The notes beneath the pieces were generated by a model, which was not told the DNA's origin, did not search any database, and worked only from the letters and a program-made list of their open reading frames with translations. Shown piece after piece: positions 1-6,147 of a DNA stretch of 12,262 nucleotides. This DNA is from DATAYA01 sp036272815 (lineage in GTDB: Bacteria > Pseudomonadota > Alphaproteobacteria > Acetobacterales > Acetobacteraceae). The DNA lies in the NCBI GenBank assembly GCA_036272815.1, contig DATAYA010000196.1, positions 1 to 12,262 on the forward strand. The letters are read 5' to 3'. Made by a program: the position numbers and the translations under genes. The first letter of the stretch is position 1, and each line of letters begins with the position of its first letter.

Positions 1-45
1 CGAGGTCGCGATCGGCCGCTTGATGAAGGGGGTCGAGATGCTCAC
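1..45 (-). CDS. RND efflux permease, N-terminal fragment (runs off left edge)
   Basis: Only the first 15 codons are in the window. They start with GTG at 45-43 and read VSISTPFIKRPIATS, the typical cytoplasmic N-terminus that precedes the first membrane helix of RND-family (HAE1/MdtB-type) inner-membrane pumps. The GTG overlaps the TGA stop of the adaptor gene upstream (GTGA, 4-base overlap), so the two are almost certainly translated together. The protein would be the proton-driven pump of a tripartite drug or solvent efflux complex. The substrate cannot be read from this fragment, and the rest of the gene lies to the left of the window. Confidence 0.85.
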   Translation of the reverse strand, partial: MSISTPFIKRPIATS

Positions 46-1178
46 GCGCCGGCCTCGACCAGGCTGCCCTGTTGCAGGCGGGACTGCCCGTTGACCACCA
101 CACTCTCGCCTGCGGCGATGCCGTTTGCGATCACCGCCTCGCGGCCGTTGTCCTGCCGCACCTTGACCGTGCGGCGCGACGCCCGCTGGTCCGACCCGAC
201 GACGTAGACATAGAGCCCGTCCGGCCCGCGCTGCACCGCCGCTGAGGGCACCGTGACCGCCCCCTTGAGCAGGCCCACCTGCATCTGGGCATGCACGAAC
301 TCGCCCGGCCAGAGCTTGTCGTGCGCGTTGGCGAACGTCGCCTTCAGCTTGAAGTTGCCGGTGGTCGCATCGACCGTGTTGTCGATCGTGAGCAGGCGGC
401 CCTGGCCCAGCAATATCTTGCCGTCGGAGGTGGTGGCGCGCACCGGCAAAGACGGGCCGCCCGCCGCCGCCTGCATCGCCGCCTGCACCACGGGCAGGTC
501 GTCCTGCGGCAGACTGAACATCACCGCGATCGGGTGGATCTGGTTGATCGTGACGATCCCCTGCGCGTCGGTGGCATGGATCAGGTTGCCGGCGTCGACC
601 TGCCGGAAGCCGACGCGGCCGGCGAGCGGCGCCCGGATTTCGGTGAACTCCAGATTTAGCCGGGCCGCCGCCATCGTCGCCGCGTCACCCTCGATCGTCG
701 CGGTGAGCTGGCCCACGGTCCCGGTCTGCTGATCGACGCTCTGGACGGTGCCGAACTTGTCGCGGGCAAGATTGCTGAACCGCGTGAGGTCCTTCTTGGC
801 GCTGGCGAGCATGGCCTGGTCCGACGCCTGCTTCGCCGCCGCCTGCGCCAGCACCGCGGCATACGGCCGCGGGTCGATCACGGCGAGCAACTGGCCCTTC
901 GCCACGTCCTGGCCCTCGTGGAACAGCACCTGCTCCAGCGTGCCGTCGACCCGGGCGCGCACCACGACCGAGTGATCGGCCTGCACCGCGCCGATGTTGG
1001 CGAGCATCACCGGGACGTCGGCGACAGCCGCCTTCGCGACCTGGACCGGGATACCAGGGGCGGGCGCCGCTGGCGGCGCAGCGCGGCTCGGGGTGAGTGC
1101 CACCACCACCGCCAGCCCTGCGGCGACGGCCACGCCGAGCCCCGCCAGCATCGTCCGCCTCGCGGAAGAGCGGGTCAT
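42..1178 (-). CDS. RND efflux periplasmic adaptor (membrane fusion protein), MdtA-like
   Basis: A 378-residue adaptor that would link an inner-membrane RND pump to an outer-membrane channel. Residues 10-29 form a hydrophobic signal/anchor segment followed by an Ala/Pro-rich linker. Residues 70-105 are the first half of the lipoyl/barrel-sandwich domain (VRARVDGTLEQV, EGQDVAKGQLL, IDPRPY). Residues 106-175 form an alpha-helical hairpin, and residues 178-195 are the second lipoyl half (EIRAPLAGRVGFRQVDAG). The remainder is the beta-barrel and membrane-proximal domains, with the family-typical stretch IDNTVDATTGNFKLKA at 265-280. The layout and motifs follow E. coli MdtA closely. The ATG start has a GGGGAG Shine-Dalgarno 7 bases upstream (plus-strand 1185-1190). 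The length is usual for the family. It overlaps the pump gene by 4 bases. A regulator is not visible in the window. The family call is secure, the substrate unknown. Confidence 0.93.
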   Translation of the reverse strand: MTRSSARRTMLAGLGVAVAAGLAVVVALTPSRAAPPAAPAPGIPVQVAKAAVADVPVMLANIGAVQADHSVVVRARVDGTLEQVLFHEGQDVAKGQLLAVIDPRPYAAVLAQAAAKQASDQAMLASAKKDLTRFSNLARDKFGTVQSVDQQTGTVGQLTATIEGDAATMAAARLNLEFTEIRAPLAGRVGFRQVDAGNLIHATDAQGIVTINQIHPIAVMFSLPQDDLPVVQAAMQAAAGGPSLPVRATTSDGKILLGQGRLLTIDNTVDATTGNFKLKATFANAHDKLWPGEFVHAQMQVGLLKGAVTVPSAAVQRGPDGLYVYVVGSDQRASRRTVKVRQDNGREAVIANGIAAGESVVVNGQSRLQQGSLVEAGA

Positions 1179-1334
1179 GCCCGGCTCCCCATCTCGTGCC
1201 GCCTCGCCATCAAGCCCGCCTCGCCCAATTTGGTCTACCCCGCAGCCACGGGTCCCGCAGCCACAGGCAACTTACATCCTACGCAGCCGGGCCGCGTCAG
1301 GCCACCGTCATGTGCCGTGCCAAAGTAACAGCCG

Positions 1335-1344
1335 CATTGCAATG
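1335..1344. promoter_or_regulatory. Perfect palindrome CATTGCAATG, candidate operator
   Basis: A 10-base perfect palindrome, AT-rich against a very GC-rich background, in the divergent control region about 110 bases upstream of the amidotransferase start. The word GCATTGCAAT recurs in the leader of the DUF4142 gene (7649-7657 with its preceding G), also inside a dyad. Function as a binding site is inferred from symmetry and position only. Confidence 0.35.
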
Positions 1345-1396
1345 TCATCGACTTCAACCGGCCGTTCCGGTAAGATGAACCCGCGGGTGTTGACCG

Positions 1397-1408
1397 AGCG
1401 TCGACGCT
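1397..1408. promoter_or_regulatory. Perfect 12-base palindrome next to a TTGACC -35-like box
   Basis: AGCGTCGACGCT is its own reverse complement. It starts one base after a TTGACC hexamer (1390-1395) that faces the amidotransferase gene. If that hexamer is a -35 box, the palindrome lies in the promoter spacer, a classic operator position. The -10 position is weak (around 1413-1419), so the promoter itself is uncertain. Confidence 0.3.
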
Positions 1409-1453
1409 TGTGCGGCATTGTCGTGCGACGGTCCACCGCTCGGGGTTCTGCAT

Positions 1454-3397
1454 ATGTGCGGCTTGGCTGGCCTTTTCCGTCTTGCCGGCAAGGGACGGGG
1501 CAACCTGGACACCGACGCGGGCGCCGACCTGCGCCGCATGACCGACGCGATGACACATCGCGGGCCGGACGGGGACGGGTTCCTGGTCGAGCCGGGCGTG
1601 GCGCTCGGCCACCGGCGGCTCGTCATCATCGATCCCGAAGGCGGCCACCAGCCGATGTTCAACGAGGACGGCTCGGTCGCGATCGTGTTCAACGGCTGCA
1701 TCTACAACCACCTCGACCTGCGCCCGGAGCTGGAGGCACTCGGCCACCGCTTCGCCTCGCGCTGCGACACCGAGGTGATCGTCCATGCCTGGGAGGCGTG
1801 GGGGCCGGCCTGCCTGGAGCGCCTCGCCGGCATGTTCGCCTTCGCGATCTGGGACCGCAACCGGAACTGCCTCTTTCTCGCCCGCGACCGGCTCGGCAAG
1901 AAGCCGCTGCACTACGCGACGCTGCCGGACGGGCGCTTCGCCTTCGCCTCCGAGCTGAGCGGGCTGACGGCGCTGCCGACGCTGCCGCGGCGGATCGACC
2001 CGGCTGCGGTCGACGACTTCTTCGCCTACGGCTTCGTCCCGGAGCCGGCGACGATCTGGCGCGACATCCGGAAATTGCCGGCGGCCCATTCCATGCTGAT
2101 CGGGCCGGACCGGATCGTGCCGGCGCCGGCATGCTACTGGCGCATCCCGCTGGCCGAACAGGCGATGGCCGAAGCGGAGGCGGTCCGGGCGCTCGACGCC
2201 CACCTCGTCCGCGCGGTCCGCGCCCGGCTGATCGCCGACGTGCCGCTCGGCGCGTTCCTCTCGGGGGGTGTGGATTCGAGCGCGGTGGTCGCGGTCGCGG
2301 CCGGGCTGAAGGCGCAGCCGCTCGACACCTTCACGATCGGCTTCTTCGGTGCCGACGAGCGACCGCTCTCCGAACAGGTCGCGACCCGCTACCACACCGC
2401 CCACCACTCGGAGGCGGCGACCGTCGACTACATCGCCGCCGCGCGCGCGCAGGCGGCGGTCTATGGCGAGCCGTTCGGCGACCATTCGTCGGTGCCGACG
2501 CTGCGCGTCTGCGAGCTGGCGCGGCGGGATGCGACGGTCGCCCTCTCCGGCGACGGCGGCGACGAGATCTTCGCCGGCTACCGCCGCCACCGCTGGCACC
2601 GCATCGCCGAGACCGCCCGCCGGACCCTGCCCGCCGCCGCCCGGAAGCGGTTGCTGGCGCCGCTCGCACGGGCGTACCCGAAGCTCGACCGTGCGCCGCG
2701 CTGGCTGCGGGCGAAGCACACGCTGACCGAGATCAGCCTGGATGCGGCGGCGGGCTACTACCGCACCCTCTGCAAGCTGCACCACGACCAGCGCCGCGCG
2801 CTGTTCTCCCCGGCGCTTCGCGCGGCGCTCGACGGGCATGACCCGGCCGAGCAGGTGGCGGCGCTGATGGCGGAGGCCGAGACCGAGACCGACGATCCGG
2901 TGCGGCAGGCGCAGTTCGTCGACCTGCGGCACTACCTGCCCGGCGATATCCTGACCAAGGTCGACCGCGCCGGGATGGCGCATTCCCTGGAAGTCCGGGC
3001 GCCGCTGCTCGATCACACGCTGGTCGAGTGGGCGGTCTCGCTTCCCACCGCACTGAAGCTGCGGGGCGCCAGCGGCAAGCATATCTTCAAGCAGGCGCTC
3101 GCGCCGCGTGTGCCGGGAGCCCTGCTGCACCGGCCGAAGCAGGGGTTTGCCGCGGCACTCGCCGCCCCGCTGCGGGCCGGCAGCCCGCGGCTGCGCGAGC
3201 GGCTGCTCGGACCGGCGATGCAGGAGAGCGGACTGTTCGACGCGGATGCGGTCGCGGCGATGATCGAGGCGCACGCCTCCGGCGGGTCCGACCACAGCCA
3301 GGCGCTGTGGCAACTCCTGGTGTTCGAGGGCTTCCTGGCGCGTGAGGCGGCCCTGCCGGGGGCGGCACCGCGCGTGCCGGAAACCGCCCTGTCCTGA
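1454..3397 (+). CDS. Asparagine synthase-type glutamine amidotransferase, exosortase-A/EPS-associated type
   Basis: A 647-residue two-domain enzyme of the AsnB family. The ATG at 1454 is chosen over an upstream in-frame start because it places the catalytic cysteine at position 2 (MCGLAGLF), required once Met1 is removed. The N-terminal class II glutaminase domain (about 1-200) shows RGPDGDGF (36-43), LGHRRLVIID (51-60), NGCIYNH (80-86) and RDRLGKKPL (144-152). The C-terminal ATP-pyrophosphatase/synthetase domain shows the P-loop SGGVDSS (270-276), SGDGGDEIFAGY (365-376) and KVDRAGMAHSLEVRAPLLDH (502-521). Overall wording is closest, from memory, to the exosortase-A-system amidotransferase 1 family that sits in exopolysaccharide clusters, rather than to housekeeping asparagine synthetase. 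The usual Glu of NGEIYN is Cys82 here. The flippase gene follows after 13 bases, which supports a role in modifying a surface glycan, perhaps amidating a sugar acid. No exosortase gene is in the window. Confidence 0.9.
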   Translation: MCGLAGLFRLAGKGRGNLDTDAGADLRRMTDAMTHRGPDGDGFLVEPGVALGHRRLVIIDPEGGHQPMFNEDGSVAIVFNGCIYNHLDLRPELEALGHRFASRCDTEVIVHAWEAWGPACLERLAGMFAFAIWDRNRNCLFLARDRLGKKPLHYATLPDGRFAFASELSGLTALPTLPRRIDPAAVDDFFAYGFVPEPATIWRDIRKLPAAHSMLIGPDRIVPAPACYWRIPLAEQAMAEAEAVRALDAHLVRAVRARLIADVPLGAFLSGGVDSSAVVAVAAGLKAQPLDTFTIGFFGADERPLSEQVATRYHTAHHSEAATVDYIAAARAQAAVYGEPFGDHSSVPTLRVCELARRDATVALSGDGGDEIFAGYRRHRWHRIAETARRTLPAAARKRLLAPLARAYPKLDRAPRWLRAKHTLTEISLDAAAGYYRTLCKLHHDQRRALFSPALRAALDGHDPAEQVAALMAEAETETDDPVRQAQFVDLRHYLPGDILTKVDRAGMAHSLEVRAPLLDHTLVEWAVSLPTALKLRGASGKHIFKQALAPRVPGALLHRPKQGFAAALAAPLRAGSPRLRERLLGPAMQESGLFDADAVAAMIEAHASGGSDHSQALWQLLVFEGFLAREAALPGAAPRVPETALS

Positions 3398-3410
3398 GGC
3401 TCGAACCGTC

Positions 3411-4949
3411 GTGAGCGACCCGAGCGGAAAATCGCTGCTGGAGCAGACTGCGCACGGCGCCGGCTGGATGATCGCTTGGCGCTTCGCGACCCGCGTGCTC
3501 GGCCTGGTCAGCACGCTGACGCTGGTGCGGCTGCTGCTGCCGGCGGATTTCGGGCTGGTCGCACTTGCCAGCAGCCTGTCGCAGGCGTTCGGCGCCTTCG
3601 CCGCGCTCGGCGTCGAGGAGCAGGTGATCCGGGAGAAGGACCCGGGGCGGGCGATCTACGACACGGCGTTCACGCTCAACGTGCTGCGGGGGCTGCTGAC
3701 GGCGGCGCTGGTGGCCATGGCCGCCTATCCGGCCGCCGCCTTCTTCCGCGAGCCGCGGCTGGCGACGGTGATGTTCGCGACCGGCTTCGGGCTCTGCCTC
3801 TCGGCCTTCGAGAACATCGGCATCGTCGATTTCCGCCGCGAGTTCGCCTTCCACAAGGAATTCCGGCTCTTCATTCTCCCGCGCATCCTCGGCATCGCGC
3901 TGGCGATCGCGACGGCATTCGTCTTCCGCAGCTATTGGGCGCTGGTCGTCGGCATCCTGGCGTCCCGGATCAGCCGCCTCGTGCTCAGCTACGGGATGCA
4001 TCCCTACCGGCCGCGGCTGACGCTCTCGGCATGGCGCGGCATGGTGGCGTTCTCCACCTGGGTCTGGCTGACCTCGATCGTCGGATTGCTGCGCGGGCAG
4101 GTCGACAGCTTTTCAATCGGCCGCATGCTGGGGGCGGCGCAGTTTGGCATCTATTCCGTCGGCGGCGAGGTGGCCGCGCTGCCGACCACCGAACTGGTCG
4201 AGCCGATGTGCCGCGCCACCTTCTCGGCCTTCGCCGCGGCGCGCAACAGTGGCACCGCCGTGCTCTCGACCTATCGCCGGGTGATCGGCGCGACTGCAAT
4301 ACTCACGTTTCCGGCCGGGTTCGGCATCTCGCTCGTCGCAGACCCGGTGGTTCGGCTGGCGCTCGGACCGAAATGGCTGGACGCAATCCCGGTGATCGAG
4401 GTGTTCGGGATCGGGCTGCTGGCAAGCTCGTTCGGCAGCATCGCCGGCACCATGCTCGCCGCGCACGGGCGGATGGGCACCAGCTTCCGGATTGGCCTGG
4501 TGGCGCTGCTGCTGCGCGCCGCGTTCGTGCCGATCCTGGCGCTGCACTTCGGGTTGGTCGGTGCGGCCGCTGGTGCCACGATCTCGATTGCCGGCGAGCA
4601 GGCGCTGTTCGTGGCCTCCATGTCCCGAGGGTTCGGCCTGCGCGCAAGCCACCTGCTGGCAGACGTATGGCGACCGCTCCTCGGGGTCGGCGTGATGGCG
4701 TGCGTGCTGGTCGGGAGCGGCCTAGGCTGGAGCGGCGGACCCGGCACGATGCTGCACATCGCCGGCCGCCTGGCACTCGGCTCGACCGTCGGTGCGGCGA
4801 CCTTCGGTGCCGTCGTCCTGCTCGCCTGGGTCGCCACGGGCAGGCCGGACGGCGCGGAGCGCGACCTGCTGGAACTCGGGCGCCGCATCCGTCGTCGTTT
4901 GGTCCGGCTGGTCTGGCGCCGGTCTGCCGCTACGGCCGAGCAGACATGA
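3411..4949 (+). CDS. Polysaccharide/lipid-linked oligosaccharide flippase (MOP superfamily, Wzx/WzxC-like)
   Basis: A 512-residue integral membrane protein that would move undecaprenyl-linked glycan across the inner membrane. The family-typical N-terminus reads SLLEQTAHGAGWMIAWRFATRVLGLV and continues to VRLLLPADFGLVALA, matching the PST branch of the MOP exporters. The rest alternates hydrophobic helices (about 12-14) with short polar loops and ends in a basic cytoplasmic tail (RRIRRRLVRLVWRR). The GTG at 3411 is chosen because it begins just after the amidotransferase stop with GAGG about 11 bases upstream. An in-frame ATG at 3342 would overlap that gene by 56 bases and add an unlikely basic, Cys/Pro-rich leader. 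It is co-transcribed with the amidotransferase. The substrate cannot be deduced. Some MOP proteins are lipid II or teichuronate flippases, but gene context favours an exopolysaccharide. Confidence 0.9.
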   Translation: MSDPSGKSLLEQTAHGAGWMIAWRFATRVLGLVSTLTLVRLLLPADFGLVALASSLSQAFGAFAALGVEEQVIREKDPGRAIYDTAFTLNVLRGLLTAALVAMAAYPAAAFFREPRLATVMFATGFGLCLSAFENIGIVDFRREFAFHKEFRLFILPRILGIALAIATAFVFRSYWALVVGILASRISRLVLSYGMHPYRPRLTLSAWRGMVAFSTWVWLTSIVGLLRGQVDSFSIGRMLGAAQFGIYSVGGEVAALPTTELVEPMCRATFSAFAAARNSGTAVLSTYRRVIGATAILTFPAGFGISLVADPVVRLALGPKWLDAIPVIEVFGIGLLASSFGSIAGTMLAAHGRMGTSFRIGLVALLLRAAFVPILALHFGLVGAAAGATISIAGEQALFVASMSRGFGLRASHLLADVWRPLLGVGVMACVLVGSGLGWSGGPGTMLHIAGRLALGSTVGAATFGAVVLLAWVATGRPDGAERDLLELGRRIRRRLVRLVWRRSAATAEQT

Positions 4950-5078
4950 CCGTGCGACGTCGCGGCCGGAACCGATGCCCGATACCGCACAGGTCTGGCG
5001 TGACAGTGCGACTGCGCCGGCCACAAGCGAGATGTCAGAAGCGCAGGTGGACCGCGTCTGCTTCGGTCGGGACGGCCC
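4950..5078. other. Convergent spacer between flippase and glycosyltransferase
   Basis: A 129-base spacer between two genes that point toward each other. I looked for a hairpin followed by a T-run on either strand and did not see a convincing one. No open frame here has coding character. Confidence 0.4.
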
Positions 5079-6034
5079 TCATTCGGCCGGCTTCGGGCCG
5101 CCTGTAATCGCCGTGAGCGTTGCCGCGCCGATCGCGCCGAACCGCCGAAGCAGGTAGTCCCGCACGCCGGCCCGCACGGCGCGCGCGTAGCGATCCGGCG
5201 AACGGATATCCAACAGTGCCAGCACCGCCGCAATCGTCCGACCGCGCTTCGCCTGCTTGGCGAAGACCCAGAGTATCGACTTCAGTGCCGCATGGTATCC
5301 GGGCAGCGAGAACCGGCTTTGCTCCGTCAGGAGCAGCGTGTTGCGGCAGATGTAGTAGGCCTTCATCGGGGTCATCCTGCCGCCGAAGGATTTCGACTCG
5401 ACGTGGGTGATCTGCACGCGCGTGTCGCAGAGGGAACGGACGCCGGCGCGGCGCGCGCGCATCCAGAAATCCGTCTCCTCGAGCTGGAGGAAAAACCGCT
5501 CATCGAGGAGGCCGACGGTCCGGAACAGCGCCGCCTCTATCACAAGGCACGCCCCATAGGCGTAGGCCAGTTCGAATATGTCGGGGTCCTCGGGCCGGGG
5601 GCGCCCCGGTGCGCCGGCGTCGCGCCGTCGCGGATCAAGCTGGTATCCCTCGTCCGGATCGGCAAACTTGATGACCGGATGCATGAGGCGCGGACCCAGC
5701 TTCGCCGCGGAGGCAGCCAGCATGGCGATGGCATCGGCCGGCAAGATGGTGTCGTTGTTGAGCAGGCAGAGATACTCGTAGCCCTGGGTCAGAGCGAACC
5801 TGATCCCGACATTGTTGCCGCCCGCCCATCCAAGGTTCTCGTCGAGTTCGATGATGGGATATCGGGGAACGATGCCTTGATCGCGGCGGCGCCGCCGTCA
5901 GCGGAGGCGTTGTCGACAACGACGATGTCACCTGCTGCGGTCGACCCGCTCAGCAGGCTTTCGATGCAGGCAACGGTGCATGCCGGATCGTTGTAGCTGA
6001 GCACGATCGTGCAGACGGAATTTGCCATTCGCAT
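5079..6034 (-). pseudogene. Family 2 glycosyltransferase (rhamnosyltransferase-like), one apparent frameshift
   Basis: Two reading frames together encode one GT-A fold transferase of about 318 residues, the normal size for rhamnosyltransferase-type GT2 enzymes. The first frame (from ATG 6034) gives VCTIVLSYND and VVVDNASADGG, the nucleotide-sugar binding strands. It is read correctly up to FPDIP, then loses frame. Resuming in the next frame from about 5858 gives PIIELDENLGWAGGNNVG, CLLNNDT (the DxD-like metal/nucleotide motif), DERFFLQLEETDFWMRARRAG (the ED-type acceptor/catalytic region) and CRNTLLL, to the TGA at 5079. One base is missing at the GGG of 5856-5858 on the plus strand. GC in sampled stretches is about 55-62 percent, against over 70 percent in neighbouring genes, suggesting separate ancestry. 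The start is uncertain: ATG 6034, ATG 6028 or TTG 6064, none with a good Shine-Dalgarno. It could be a real broken gene or a sequencing error. Confidence 0.85.
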
Positions 6035-6118
6035 GCCGGCTTGTGCGGCATTTGGAATGAACAAATGGTGTATGCGTCATCGCCGAGGCGGCGGCCCGGC
6101 GCTGCGGTCTCACCCCGC

Positions 6119-6147
6119 TCAGCACTCCGCCCCGATCAGCACTCCGC
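6119..6147. repeat. Short tandem duplication over the sdaA stop codon
   Basis: The 12-base word TCAGCACTCCGC occurs at 6119-6130 and again at 6136-6147, a period of 17 bases. The second copy encodes the last residues and stop of sdaA (Glu-Cys-stop on the minus strand). The first copy repeats the same Glu-Cys-stop words just downstream in another frame. Confidence 0.7.

Larger units (their letters stand above)
1179..1453. promoter_or_regulatory. Divergent intergenic region between efflux operon and glycan unit
   Basis: This 275-base spacer must hold the promoters of both outward-facing operons. It contains an 11-base direct repeat CCCGCAGCCAC (1239-1249 and 1254-1264), a perfect 10-base palindrome CATTGCAATG (1335-1344), a TTGACC -35-like hexamer (1390-1395) followed by a perfect 12-base palindrome (1397-1408), and inverted 7-mers CCGAGCG/CGCTCGG (1394-1400 and 1437-1443) in the presumed leader of the amidotransferase gene. 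I see no convincing -10 box and no small gene with good coding character. Long open frames crossing it are GC-driven shadows. Confidence 0.5.

Noticed and set aside
1239..1264. 11-base direct repeat CCCGCAGCCAC as an attachment site or iteron
   Set aside because: Only two copies, no integrase, tRNA or replication gene nearby; too little to call.
994..2841. 615-codon plus-strand frame over the efflux/amidotransferase spacer
   Set aside because: Shifts between Pro/Ser-rich and Arg/Ala-rich text, overlaps two confident genes in other frames, no ribosome site.
3342..3410. ATG start for the flippase at 3342
   Set aside because: Would overlap the amidotransferase by 56 bases and add a Cys/Arg/Pro-rich leader not seen in flippases; GTG 3411 fits position and family.
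1235..3514. Long minus-strand open frame (759 codons) opposite the amidotransferase gene
   Set aside because: Arg/Gly/Asp-rich composition typical of antisense frames in GC-rich DNA, no recognisable domain, and it covers a well-supported gene on the other strand.
3087..4001. 304-codon minus-strand frame opposite the flippase
   Set aside because: Low-information acidic/basic shadow sequence with no motif; the plus strand encodes a clear membrane protein.
6065..6118. Possible terminator after sdaA (CGCCG/CGGCG arms around 6081-6101)
   Set aside because: Short arms in GC-rich DNA without a T-run; expected by chance.
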